A stretch of 64,000 nt of DNA from Brevinematales bacterium. Its GTDB lineage: Bacteria > Spirochaetota > Brevinematia > Brevinematales > Thermospiraceae. Of the stretch, positions 1 to 7,871 are shown piece by piece. The notes beneath the pieces are model-generated. The model was not told the origin of the DNA, ran no database searches, and worked only from the letters and a program-made list of their open reading frames with translations. The position numbers were made by a program, and so were the translations under genes. The stretch lies in contig JABLXN010000007.1 of NCBI GenBank assembly GCA_013177995.1, forward strand, positions 1 to 64,000, written 5' to 3'. Numbering within the stretch: the first letter of the stretch is position 1; each line of letters opens with the position of its first letter.

Positions 1-54
1 CGGGAGCGCTTCGTGGAAGAAGGAAGATGGGTAACAAAAGTAGCCCAAAATTGA
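1..54 (+). CDS. Possible 3' end of a gene entering from the left (partial)
   Basis: The first frame is open from the window edge and ends with TGA at 52-54, giving a 17-residue tail (RERFVEEGRWVTKVAQN). The composition is protein-like, but this is too short to recognise a family, and chance is possible. From here to 197 I see no other feature. Confidence 0.3.
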   Translation, partial: RERFVEEGRWVTKVAQN

Positions 55-197
55 AAGAGGAAAGATGGTTGAACAAGTATTCAGTTTTTGTGTGAAGATA
101 ACCGTTCTGTATGAATGTGGAACAACAGAGTATGCTTTTTCTCTTTGTTGTTTCACAAAGATAAAAATACCCCCTGTAAAAGTCTTGGAATCTCTAT

Positions 198-226
198 TTG
201 ACTTTTTCTCAAAAATATGCTATACT
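198..226 (+). promoter_or_regulatory. Sigma-70 promoter of tRNA-Val
   Basis: TTGACT (198-203) and TATACT (221-226) are separated by 17 bp, with an extended -10 TG two bases upstream. It lies 17 bp ahead of the tRNA, the right distance for its transcription. Confidence 0.75.
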
Positions 227-242
227 ATATGCCTCATATGTC

Positions 243-317
243 GGGCGCTTAGCTCAGTTGGTTCAGAGCACCTGCCTTACAAGCAGGGGGTCATAGGTTC
301 GAATCCTATAGCGCCCA
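243..317 (+). tRNA. tRNA-Val (anticodon TAC)
   Basis: The cloverleaf reads directly from the sequence. The 7-bp acceptor stem GGGCGCT pairs with AGCGCCC. The D-arm contains AGCTCAGTTGG. The anticodon stem CCTGC/GCAGG encloses loop CTTACAA, giving anticodon TAC (valine). The T-arm has the canonical TTCGAAT loop. CCA is not encoded; the discriminator base is A. Confidence 0.97.
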
Positions 318-326
318 CATTTCTTT

Positions 327-1079
327 TTACCACTTTTTTCCTATGCCTATTTTGAATCTTCCTGCATCCCACGGGCTGAAGCCGATTTCTCCGTAAAAGA
401 GGACATCCGCAAAATATTTTTGCCAAAAGAACGTCGCTATTTCTCTCTGAAGGTATGTTTCATAGCCAACCATCTCATACCCCAATCGAAGGTCACGGTT
501 TTGATTCCACAAGAAAATCCCCCCATGGATGGCAAGGCCATCTGCATACACTCCCTTCACGTTCCACTGCCAGAGACAGCGAAGAAACCAGAATTCCTGT
601 TGAAGGGAGATGGAGACTTCCTGGCTGCCGTAGCCAATTTTTGCTGTCCAATCCTGGTAGCTAATTCCCCCCTCTCCGTACCAATGGGTTTCCCACGTCT
701 GGTAATCACCTATGCAAAGCTCGCTTATCTCTCCTCTTCCCCCGAACTCTATGGTTTTTGTCTGAAATTTTGCCCATGCTTTACTGGTCCACTTCTGGGG
801 GGTTATGGTACCAATTTCCCGGTATCCATAATCATCAGCCTCCACAAGAGAAAATCCCTCCCATTGGGCATAGTCAAACGAGGTGCCAATAAACCATTCT
901 CTGGTGAAATAGCCACTCCAGAGTCCAAGTGATGTCTTTCCTAAGACGTTTTCACTCTCGAGACCAGTCCACCATCCGAAGGAAAGGTCTTCTATTTGAC
1001 CAAAACCCAGCGATACACTGATTGACCACCATACATAACCAATACACAGAAAAGCCCTGATTTGTCTGGTGTGTTCCAT
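327..1079 (-). CDS. Secreted, probable outer-membrane barrel-like protein
   Basis: This is a 250-residue protein of unknown family. A basic N-terminus and a hydrophobic stretch (about residues 8-26) look like a signal peptide. The rest alternates aromatic and polar residues (many W, Y, G) in short repeated strands and ends in a charged-aromatic residue, as small outer-membrane barrels often do. The ATG at 1079 is preceded by GGGAGG at a 10-nt distance, so I keep this start, although the gene then overlaps the upstream gene by 88 nt in another frame. It is the last gene of a three-gene minus-strand operon. The barrel assignment is inference from composition only. Confidence 0.6.
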   Translation of the reverse strand: MEHTRQIRAFLCIGYVWWSISVSLGFGQIEDLSFGWWTGLESENVLGKTSLGLWSGYFTREWFIGTSFDYAQWEGFSLVEADDYGYREIGTITPQKWTSKAWAKFQTKTIEFGGRGEISELCIGDYQTWETHWYGEGGISYQDWTAKIGYGSQEVSISLQQEFWFLRCLWQWNVKGVYADGLAIHGGIFLWNQNRDLRLGYEMVGYETYLQREIATFFWQKYFADVLFYGEIGFSPWDAGRFKIGIGKKW

Positions 1080-2842
1080 ACAAGATATTCCTCCCTTTGT
1101 GGGGTAAATTCTTCTATCACACGACCCTGCTGGTCAAAAATGACAATTTTTGCGTTTTTCATGAGGCGCGAAAGGAAAACTAAAGATTTTCTTCGGGCCG
1201 GGTTGGGGTAGACCACGAATTGGGCAAGAGACTCTCCAACCGCCGGATAGTTCCAGCCCTCTTCCTTCCAGACAAAATCCCAGCTATATGCCCCCTGTTG
1301 ATTGGTGTAGAGAAGGGTGTTTTTTCCTCCGTTTTTTACAGACAGGGCATCAGGGTGTGATGTTCTTGTTATGGAGAGGTAACCGCGAAAGCATCCCTGA
1401 CATCCTGAAAGCCAAATGGACTTCTCATCTCTTTCACTTTTGGCTACGAGGGAAAGGGACCCATCCTCTTTTTCTGGATCACTCATCACTATTTCTAAAA
1501 GCAAGTTATTGGTGGCACTCCATCTTTTCACGAGGTAGGGGCCACTACCGTTTATTTTTCCATAGGTTGGGGAAAAGAGTCTCCACTCAGCGGTATCGTT
1601 GGGGGCGTTATGCGGCACACGCTGGAGGCTTACCTCTCCCTCCTGGCTACTGGCGGCGGGGATGTTGCCCTCCCCATAGGAGAGAATGGCGACGCGTTTT
1701 CCCCAGAGGGGATGACCATCATAGAGGATAATCTCGGCTTTGTTTCCTATACCATTGTCGATACTGAGGATGCCCAGAGCCTGAGGGGAGAGAAGAGAAT
1801 TGGTTGTGGGGCCTGTTTTGTTATCAAAACGAAGTTTGAGAGAGCGGTAGGATTTTGCCTGTGAGGTGGTGTGTTCTAGGTACCAGTTGGAGAAAGAAAT
1901 AAACTGTTCTGTGGTATTGGCCACCTCTATCCAGTCATCATTTTCGTTGATAGTTCCTCCGCCATCCTGACCTGTCCATCCGCCACCGGAGTAGTCTTTG
2001 GCCGGGGCGCTTGTGATTTCGCTGATGAGTATTTTTCCGGCAAATGGAGAGGAAAGGTTTGTGTCAAGAAACCGTATTTTGTGGCTGGCGTTACCTGCTC
2101 TGAGGATCCATGTCGTGGCATGTTGAGGGCTTCCGGAGAGCACGAGGGAGTAAGGAGGATAACCAGAAAGGGGGTATATCTGCTGCGAAGAGGATGGGTA
2201 TTCCTCTATGAGGAACTCACTCAAGGAGGATTCACTTTCTATCCGGATCTCTACTCTTTCTCCCGTGGGAAGGACATAGGGGGCAAGAATCCTCACTTTT
2301 TTGTTCTGTCCTGGTCTTGGAAGATCTTCTCTCCACCCATTGTCCCACACAAGGGCTTTTCCTTTTTCCTGAATGGAAGAGGGGATATCATTTGCTCGAA
2401 AGACCTCTTGCCCGTTATAAAGGAGGGCAAGAAGATGAAGCCGGTTATTCCAGCTATACGTCCAGGCTGTTTTGGATTTTGGTTTGAAAAGGAGGGTGTT
2501 GGTGTCCCACGAGAGGAGTCTTCCTCCGGTGTTATAGTCTTCTGAGAGGATAACAGCCCTCTGTCCAGGAAGAAGGATCCATTCGTTGGTTTTAGCTTCT
2601 GTGCCAAACAAAAGAAAATTTCCCTGCTGAAGGGAGTTGGAAATGGTGCTGGTGTCTGAACGGGGGAGTATCAGGGTGACCTTTCGCATATCAAGGGGCT
2701 GACTCTCATCGTTTTCGAGTTCGAGGTAGCGTTCCGTATCGGGAATGAAAAGGGTGCCCCCATAATACACCTCACTGATACGAAGAGAAAAAAGAGAAAT
2801 CGGGCATACAAAAGAGAGAAGGATTTTTATCATGTTTTTCAT
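992..2842 (-). CDS. Lamin-tail-domain exported protein with FlgD/T9SS-like C-terminal domain
   Basis: This is a 616-residue exported protein. It begins with a lysine-bearing signal peptide (about 1-20), followed directly by an ISEV(Y) strand typical of lamin-tail domains. A second such start (ISEIT, then NENDDWIEVANTT) lies near residue 270. The last ~75 residues (VYPNPARRKSL, a GRVIEEF turn, then WNTPDKSGLF) match the FlgD-Ig or sorting-tail fold placed at the end of many secreted lamin-tail proteins. I see no catalytic motif, so a surface or adhesion role is inference. Its start overlaps the TPR gene stop (ATGA coupling). Confidence 0.7.
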   Translation of the reverse strand: MKNMIKILLSFVCPISLFSLRISEVYYGGTLFIPDTERYLELENDESQPLDMRKVTLILPRSDTSTISNSLQQGNFLLFGTEAKTNEWILLPGQRAVILSEDYNTGGRLLSWDTNTLLFKPKSKTAWTYSWNNRLHLLALLYNGQEVFRANDIPSSIQEKGKALVWDNGWREDLPRPGQNKKVRILAPYVLPTGERVEIRIESESSLSEFLIEEYPSSSQQIYPLSGYPPYSLVLSGSPQHATTWILRAGNASHKIRFLDTNLSSPFAGKILISEITSAPAKDYSGGGWTGQDGGGTINENDDWIEVANTTEQFISFSNWYLEHTTSQAKSYRSLKLRFDNKTGPTTNSLLSPQALGILSIDNGIGNKAEIILYDGHPLWGKRVAILSYGEGNIPAASSQEGEVSLQRVPHNAPNDTAEWRLFSPTYGKINGSGPYLVKRWSATNNLLLEIVMSDPEKEDGSLSLVAKSERDEKSIWLSGCQGCFRGYLSITRTSHPDALSVKNGGKNTLLYTNQQGAYSWDFVWKEEGWNYPAVGESLAQFVVYPNPARRKSLVFLSRLMKNAKIVIFDQQGRVIEEFTPQREEYLVWNTPDKSGLFCVLVMYGGQSVYRWVLVK

Positions 2843-3588
2843 AATCGTTTCACCCAGAATTCAGCCCGTTCTTTCACCCGTCTATCTGAAAATCTCTTGT
2901 CCTCTAACAGGGAGGTAAAGATGGCTCTTGCGGCCGTCGTGTTGGTTTGCTTTACCGCTATTCCGAATTCTACTAAAGCTATGCCCCATTCGTAGTAGAG
3001 AAGGTTTTTTGCCCATTCAGGCTGAAGAAAAAGTTGAAGTTCTGACCTTTCAAAGGCCCATAGGGCTTTTTTGAGAAATCCTTTCGCCCGATACGATCGC
3101 CCTAAGTAATACAGAGACCAGAAAGAGATTTTCCCCCGTGTGGCTTTTTCCAGGAACAGGATAGCCTTCTCATAGTCTTCTAATTCAAAATAGCAAACAC
3201 CCATTCCATAGTACCAGAGGTCCTGGTATTTTTCTTCTACGGCGGGAAGTCCTTGACGATACAGGGCGAGGGCTTTTTTGTACTCTCCCATCTGGCGATA
3301 CACATCGGCCAACTCTTTGGCTACCCAGGGATTTTCAGGAAAATAGCTGTAGGCTTCCCTTATAACCCGGTAGGCGTTGGAGTATCGCCCTTCCTCCTGG
3401 TAGATCTGGCAAAGAAGAATATAATGAGAAGAGATGTCCGGTTCTTTCTGAATAGCCATTTGTACCATTTCTCTTGCTTGCTGGTAATTGCTGACTTTGA
3501 GGAGTTTTCTTACCTCAGAGGAGAGGGTGTCTTTTGACCAGAGAAGAGAGGGGAGCAAGAGATACCACAAAAGGGTTTTTGTTTTCAT
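2839..3588 (-). CDS. Exported TPR-repeat protein
   Basis: This is a 249-residue protein with a signal peptide (MKTKTLLWYLLLPSLLWS, about 1-18). It is followed by four to five tetratricopeptide units across residues 30-200, seen as A..Y..A......P motifs such as YSNAYRVIREAYSYFPENPW and YKKALALYRQGLP. TPR arrays are protein-interaction scaffolds; no enzymatic domain is visible. It is the first gene of the operon with the lamin-tail protein and barrel-like protein, so it may help their assembly or secretion. That last point is inference from position. Confidence 0.75.
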   Translation of the reverse strand: MKTKTLLWYLLLPSLLWSKDTLSSEVRKLLKVSNYQQAREMVQMAIQKEPDISSHYILLCQIYQEEGRYSNAYRVIREAYSYFPENPWVAKELADVYRQMGEYKKALALYRQGLPAVEEKYQDLWYYGMGVCYFELEDYEKAILFLEKATRGKISFWSLYYLGRSYRAKGFLKKALWAFERSELQLFLQPEWAKNLLYYEWGIALVEFGIAVKQTNTTAARAIFTSLLEDKRFSDRRVKERAEFWVKRL

Positions 3589-3622
3589 GGTCTTTCCCTC
3601 AATCGTTTTTTATGTCGAAGAC

Positions 3623-3652
3623 ATTTTATTCCCAACAAGAGGTTTCTGTCAA
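3623..3652 (-). promoter_or_regulatory. Sigma-70 promoter for the TPR/lamin-tail operon
   Basis: On the minus strand TTGACA (3652-3647) and TAAAAT (3628-3623) are separated by 18 bp, about 35 bp upstream of the TPR start codon. Confidence 0.6.
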
Positions 3653-3672
3653 TAGGCATTTGTCACAATTTT

Positions 3673-3875
3673 GAGACCTTTGCACGAATGTGCGAAGGTC
3701 TCAAAAAAGTAATAAAAAAAGCAGAAAGTAGTATAAAAATATTTCTTATCGTAGTAAATAATTTTATTTTTTGAATAAAAAAAGATAAATAAGCCCTTGT
3801 AAACAGAAAAAGCGGGGTTTCAGGGGCGAAGCCCCTGACCTAAACAGGGGAAGAAAACAGCCGTGCAGGAGTCTC
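3673..3875 (+). repeat. Dispersed non-coding repeat, copy A (MITE-like, nested inverted repeats)
   Basis: This 203-bp AT-rich element has a second copy in opposite orientation at 62943-63143; by eye they match at about four positions in five. The left end is a 30-bp near-palindrome (3673-3702) beginning GAGACCTTTGCAC. The right end, GTGCAGGAGTCTC, is an imperfect inverted copy of it. Internally there is a small hairpin, AGGGGCGAAGCCCCT. No reading frame is conserved between copies. Confidence 0.8.
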
Positions 3876-3891
3876 ATTTTTAGAAAAAAGG

Positions 3892-3946
3892 GGCTCTATC
3901 CTTGTTTCAGGTATCTTCCCATTTTTGCTGAAACAGGGGAATAGCC
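3892..3946. repeat. Imperfect hairpin, family 2
   Basis: GGCTCTATCCTTGTTTCAG pairs imperfectly with CTGAAACAGGGGAATAGCC around a 17-nt loop. A related hairpin lies at 7138-7190. There is no T-run, so it is not a typical terminator. Confidence 0.6.
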
Positions 3947-3962
3947 ATTTATGTCCATAAAG

Positions 3963-3991
3963 TTGACAGTTTTTCCTCTTCTGTCTATAAT
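3963..3991 (+). promoter_or_regulatory. Consensus sigma-70 promoter
   Basis: Perfect TTGACA (3963-3968), 17-bp spacer and perfect TATAAT (3986-3991), about 50 bp before the thioredoxin-like gene. It should drive the run through ExbD, TonB, PhaR-like and GNAT genes. Confidence 0.85.
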
Positions 3992-4041
3992 AATACGTAG
4001 AAGGGAAGTGAGGTGGTGTGAAAAATCAAAAAGGAGCCTCT

Positions 4042-4434
4042 ATGTTTCGTGTAAAAGCTCTTCCCATCGAAGAGGCACGCTATGCTCTGCGTTATGGGGA
4101 ATTTTCTGAGGACATTACCAGAGGGCCTTCGGCGGTGGTGATGAGTCAGGATTGGTGTCCAGACTGGAGAGCTCTTGAGCGCTGGTTAGAGACGTGGGCT
4201 TCAGAGGGACGTCCCGCAGGACTGGATATAGATGTGTACCTCTACCTTTACAACAGGGGAGAGGAGTTTTATGATTTCCTTGCCCTGAAAGAAAACCGGT
4301 GGGGAAATTTTCTTATCCCCTATATCCGGTATTACTGTGGGGGAAGACTCATTGGAGAGAGTAACTACGTGACCCCAGAGGGGTTTTTGAAACGATTTGA
4401 GATACATACCTGTCAAGCCAAGGAGAGTCTATGA
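4042..4434 (+). CDS. Small thioredoxin-fold-like protein with a single active-site cysteine
   Basis: This is a 130-residue protein. A longer frame begins with GTG at 4018, but AAGGAG sits just before the ATG at 4042, so I use that start. DWCPDW, followed by a helix, occupies the place of the thioredoxin CxxC motif, with one cysteine instead of two. The later I-P-Y-I-R-Y-Y segment has the position of the fold's cis-proline strand. It ends in a 4-nt ATGA overlap with the ExbD gene. Thioredoxin-fold membership is inferred from motif spacing; a redox function is uncertain with one cysteine. Confidence 0.5.
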   Translation: MFRVKALPIEEARYALRYGEFSEDITRGPSAVVMSQDWCPDWRALERWLETWASEGRPAGLDIDVYLYLYNRGEEFYDFLALKENRWGNFLIPYIRYYCGGRLIGESNYVTPEGFLKRFEIHTCQAKESL

Positions 4435-4835
4435 GATTTCGAAGGAATTCTCGTCTCATCAGTGAGATCAATATGACCCCGGTGATTGATATTGTTTTCC
4501 AGCTTTTGACCTTTTTTATGTTAACCTCTACCTTTATCAAAAGTTCGGCCATCAATGTGGATCTTCCAGCAAGCAAGACGTCAGATGCCCAGCCTGTACG
4601 AGAGGTAACGGTGGTGCTTTATCGAGATGGGAAGATCACCGTCAACAATCAGCCCGTGCAAAAGGAAAATCTCCGCAGTTTTGTGGCTCAGTATGCCAAG
4701 GAAGACAGCGAGCTTGTGGTGACGGTGCAGGGGGACAAGCGTGTGGATTATGGACTTCTCATTGAGGTGATGGATGCCGTGCGACAGGCAGGGGTGAAAC
4801 GTTTGAGTTTAGCCACTATTTACAAAGAGGAATAG
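4431..4835 (+). CDS. ExbD/TolR-family proton-channel subunit
   Basis: This 134-residue inner-membrane protein has the family signature: a short basic N-terminus, then INMTPVIDIVFQLLTFFML as the single membrane helix. It carries the conserved proton-carrying aspartate (D20). A periplasmic domain of about 90 residues follows. ExbD/TolR partners with ExbB/TolQ to power TonB or TolA across the periplasm. The TonB-like gene follows 2 bp downstream, but no ExbB/TolQ gene is in this window, so the channel partner must be elsewhere. Confidence 0.9.
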   Translation: MRFRRNSRLISEINMTPVIDIVFQLLTFFMLTSTFIKSSAINVDLPASKTSDAQPVREVTVVLYRDGKITVNNQPVQKENLRSFVAQYAKEDSELVVTVQGDKRVDYGLLIEVMDAVRQAGVKRLSLATIYKEE

Positions 4836-4837
4836 AA

Positions 4838-5638
4838 ATGAAACCGGCACTCTCAGAACCGCTTTCGTTTCGGCAGAGTTTTTTTATCTCACTCTTTCTT
4901 CATCTTCTCCTGCTCTTGATTTTGAGCCTTTTTCTTACCCATTCGCCTTTCAAAGAGGAGCCGGTGCCTATTATTGTGACCATTGATGCCCCTGCGGCTA
5001 TGGCAGAAGGAGCCCAGGCAACACCAGCCCCTCCCCCTCAAAAGGAAAAGGCCACCCCAAGGCAGGAGACAAAGCCCAAAACCACAACTACCTCCAAACA
5101 GGAAGCAGAAAAGGTTATCCAGCAGGCCAAAGAAAAAACAAAAAAAACCACCACCACGTCAAAGCCGGTAAAGTCAGCGACTCCTTCTGCTTCTGAGGAG
5201 GTCTCGTCTTCTCCTTCTTCACAGCAAGAGGAGACAGAGGATGATATTCTTGCCAAAAGTATTGAAAAAGCCCTGCAAAGTAGCGGGAAAAAGAGCACGG
5301 GAACAGCCGCCACCTCAGCTACCGGTCAACAGGGAACGGGTACAGACCCCCTTGGTGATGCCAACTGGAAGTCTCGCCCCCGTAAGACGATTTTCTTTCC
5401 CGATATTGCCTCAAAGATCAGAGAAAAGGTTGCCAATCCCCTCATGGGTTATACGGTGACGGCCAAGATTGTTTTTGATAGCCAGGGGCTTGCTGTACGG
5501 GTGGATATTGTCCGCTCCTCAGGTGATCCCCTGATTGATAGTATTTTCCTCTCTGAACTCAAAAAAATCCGTGTTGAGGCTATCACTGAGGAGAGGTTAG
5601 ATGAGATTACCAAGACCTTCAAGATCAGTGTTCGTTAA
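4838..5638 (+). CDS. TonB/TolA-type energy transducer
   Basis: This 266-residue protein has an N-terminal membrane helix (about residues 18-36). A long low-complexity Pro/Lys/Thr/Ser-rich periplasm-spanning segment (about 50-170) comes next. The compact C-terminal domain (about 185-266) has the TonB-like pattern MGYTVTAKIVFDSQGLAVRV...RSSGDPLID. It would couple the proton-driven ExbB/ExbD complex to an outer-membrane partner. The gene follows ExbD by 2 bp, consistent with one complex. TonB versus TolA cannot be decided from sequence reading alone. Confidence 0.85.
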   Translation: MKPALSEPLSFRQSFFISLFLHLLLLLILSLFLTHSPFKEEPVPIIVTIDAPAAMAEGAQATPAPPPQKEKATPRQETKPKTTTTSKQEAEKVIQQAKEKTKKTTTTSKPVKSATPSASEEVSSSPSSQQEETEDDILAKSIEKALQSSGKKSTGTAATSATGQQGTGTDPLGDANWKSRPRKTIFFPDIASKIREKVANPLMGYTVTAKIVFDSQGLAVRVDIVRSSGDPLIDSIFLSELKKIRVEAITEERLDEITKTFKISVR

Positions 5639-5653
5639 ATCAGAAGGTGGCGC

Positions 5654-6157
5654 ATGGCAGTATCTGGTGTTCAGAGGCAAAAGCGGATGTTTCATCTGAT
5701 ACGCAAGTACTCTAATCGCAAACTCTACGACATTGCCACCCGTTCCTTTATCAAACAAGAGGATCTTCTTATGATGGTTATCGAAGGGGAAGAGGTCCGC
5801 ATTGAAGATAATGACACCCATATTGATATCACTTCCCTTGAGCTTCAGAAGGCCTTTGCCCGTTTTCCCGAACTGCAAAAACTGTATATCACCAAAAGGA
5901 CTGATAATGCTACCTTTTCTCCTGCAACGGTTTCCACAGAGACAGGGCTGGATATGCCTGTTTCAAGTGTAGAAGAGGGTTATACCCCCGCCGAGATTCG
6001 ACTCTTGTATAAATCGCTTGAGTATCTTTCGGCTTCCCTACGGATTTTGGCCACAGAACCTGTGTACAATGCCGAATTGCATGCCGACCTGGTGGAGAGT
6101 TTTCTTGCTATAGAAAAGCGACTGAGAAAACTCAAGAAAAAACACAAGCTAATATAG
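5654..6157 (+). CDS. phaR: PhaR-like polyhydroxyalkanoate/PHB accumulation regulator
   Basis: This 167-residue protein's N-terminal ~60 residues (LIRKYSNRKLYDIATRSFI, then a V.IED..T..DIT pattern) match the PHB/PHA accumulation regulator DNA-binding domain. Members bind DNA and often polyester granules to control storage-polymer genes. The C-terminal half is helical with a lysine-rich end (KRLRKLKKKHK). No polyester synthase or phasin gene is adjacent, so the regulated target is unknown. It sits between TonB and a GNAT gene, probably co-transcribed. Confidence 0.75.
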   Translation: MAVSGVQRQKRMFHLIRKYSNRKLYDIATRSFIKQEDLLMMVIEGEEVRIEDNDTHIDITSLELQKAFARFPELQKLYITKRTDNATFSPATVSTETGLDMPVSSVEEGYTPAEIRLLYKSLEYLSASLRILATEPVYNAELHADLVESFLAIEKRLRKLKKKHKLI

Positions 6158-6158
6158 A

Positions 6159-7100
6159 ATGGAGATACGGTTAGCCCGTCCGGACGAGATACCTTTCCTC
6201 GTCGAGATGTGTCGATGGTTCACCACCTCGCCTTTTCAGTTTGACGATCGGTTAGAAGGGATTGCCGGGGGATTTGAACCGGCTTTTGGAAGGGAGATGC
6301 TCCGTTCCCCTTCAACGGTGACCTATGTGGCCAGAGACGGGGAGATTGTGGGATTTATTGCCTTTCACCCCCTCTCACCGATCTCTGAGTATGCGGGTAA
6401 GCGTATTGGGAATATTCTTTTGTTGGTGGTGAAACCAGAACATCAGGGAAAAGGCATTGGGAAAACCTTAGTGAAAAAGGCCCTTCATCATCTGAGAAAC
6501 CTCCAGATAGAATTGGTGACGGTGGGGACAGATCTCTACAATATTCCTGCTTTGCAGGTATATACCTCGCAGGGATTTTTTCCACGGTTAGTGTGGCATA
6601 TCTTTCGGTTTTATTATGATAGGGAGTTTTCTCTTTCTCCTTTGGTGAGGCCACTGAGTCTTCAGGAGATTTCTCCTTTTGTTCCCTACTTCTCCCGTCC
6701 CTTGTCTCTCTTGAAAGACAAAATCCTGAATCGTGAGGCTCTCCGGACTTATCTTGTGGACAAATGGAAAAACCAAATAGCTCAGGGCAAGATCTTTTGT
6801 CTTGGGTATTGTCCCAATGATACCCCTGTGGCGCTTCTCACCGTTCAGCAGGATAGCCTTGCGGAAAAAACCCTTCAAACCCCAAAACCGGTGTACAAGA
6901 TTCTTGATCTTCTTCTTTTGCCCCAGGCGGAGAGAGAGACGCTTATCACCCTTTTGCGGGATGTGAGTGCCCGTTTTCCGGCAAGCTTAATGGAGATATG
7001 GATAGATGCTGAACAGAATGACACCATTCAGGTGGTGGAAGAAGCCGGTTTTCGTTTGGCTTATAGTGGGATCACCCTGCATGCCCTCCTTGAGAAGTGA
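6159..7100 (+). CDS. GNAT-family N-acetyltransferase
   Basis: This 313-residue protein's N-terminal half (about 1-150) shows the GNAT order: a beta strand ending in VGFIAFHPL, the acetyl-CoA loop VKPEHQGKGIGKTLVKKAL (Q/R-x-x-G-x-G/A), then N.PALQVYTSQGFFPR. The C-terminal half resembles a second, degenerate GNAT lobe ending VVEEAGFRLAYSGI. The acyl acceptor cannot be read from sequence. It starts 1 bp after phaR, so it is co-transcribed. Confidence 0.8.
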   Translation: MEIRLARPDEIPFLVEMCRWFTTSPFQFDDRLEGIAGGFEPAFGREMLRSPSTVTYVARDGEIVGFIAFHPLSPISEYAGKRIGNILLLVVKPEHQGKGIGKTLVKKALHHLRNLQIELVTVGTDLYNIPALQVYTSQGFFPRLVWHIFRFYYDREFSLSPLVRPLSLQEISPFVPYFSRPLSLLKDKILNREALRTYLVDKWKNQIAQGKIFCLGYCPNDTPVALLTVQQDSLAEKTLQTPKPVYKILDLLLLPQAERETLITLLRDVSARFPASLMEIWIDAEQNDTIQVVEEAGFRLAYSGITLHALLEK

Positions 7101-7137
7101 ACAAGAAGACAGCGGAAAAAAATACCGCGAAGAGAAA

Positions 7138-7190
7138 GGCTATCCCCTTATTTCAGCAAACGGTGTCGTGAGCTGAAACAGGGTAAGAGT
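7138..7190. repeat. Hairpin, family 2
   Basis: GGCTATCCCCTTATTTCAG faces CTGAAACAGGGTAAGAG around a short GC-containing loop. It is clearly related to the hairpin at 3892-3946. It lies between convergent genes (GNAT on plus, barrel-like on minus) and could act as a terminator for either, though the T-run is weak. Confidence 0.55.
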
Positions 7191-7223
7191 GAAGATCCTT
7201 ACCGGTGGATGTTGAGATACGCT

Positions 7224-7871
7224 TCATAACAGAATACGAAGAGAAAGGCCTATTCGCATGCCACGAAGGACAAGGCGTGTTTCCCATGTTTTTTCTTTTT
7301 GCTCCAAGGCTCCGGAAAGAAATTCAGACCAGTGGAGCGTGATCGTTTTGTCTTTTTCAAAATCTATCCAGCTAACAAGAATACCAAGGCTTATTCGTTT
7401 CCATTGATAGCGGACATCGGTGGAGATTCCCCATCCCAAGAGATGCCCATCTTTTGTGTCTGTAGAGACGACGAGAGGTTCACCGCCTTCGAGAGTACGG
7501 ATGTACTCTCTTGCCACCTCTTCCCGGAGTTCTAAGGCTAAAAGATATCCCCATCCACCATGGAGGGAAAAAGAGCTCTGCCATTTTCCTTTCTGGTATT
7601 GCCAGCCAGCGGAAGCAATTGTCCCTATCATGTCTCCAGAAAACATTCCCCAGACGGTATTTCCCCCTTCTACTCCAATGCCAAAGAGCCGATAGTAGAT
7701 ACCACCCCCATCTATAAAAAAACCATAGGGGAGTCGTACCTCCTGGGAGAGAGAAAACTCCAAAGAAGGGAGTCCAGCCTCAGGGAAAAAGAGGCACCCT
7801 TCCCCTCCGAGAGAGAGACCATAAAGTCCAGAGAGAAGAAAGATCCCTCCAATTTTCCATAGACGCTTCAT
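7224..7871 (-). CDS. Secreted barrel-like protein of unknown function
   Basis: This is a 215-residue protein with a signal peptide (basic start MKRLWK, hydrophobic to about residue 22). Alternating glycine/aromatic strands follow, and the end GLSLRILL suggests a small outer-membrane barrel. I do not recognise the family. The start overlaps the flippase stop by 4 nt (ATGA), so it is translated from the pcrA-flippase transcript. Confidence 0.55.
   Translation of the reverse strand: MKRLWKIGGIFLLSGLYGLSLGGEGCLFFPEAGLPSLEFSLSQEVRLPYGFFIDGGGIYYRLFGIGVEGGNTVWGMFSGDMIGTIASAGWQYQKGKWQSSFSLHGGWGYLLALELREEVAREYIRTLEGGEPLVVSTDTKDGHLLGWGISTDVRYQWKRISLGILVSWIDFEKDKTITLHWSEFLSGALEQKEKTWETRLVLRGMRIGLSLRILL

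Noticed and set aside
65-355. 96-codon ORF across the tRNA
   Set aside because: It runs through the tRNA-Val gene and its promoter and has no ribosome binding site.
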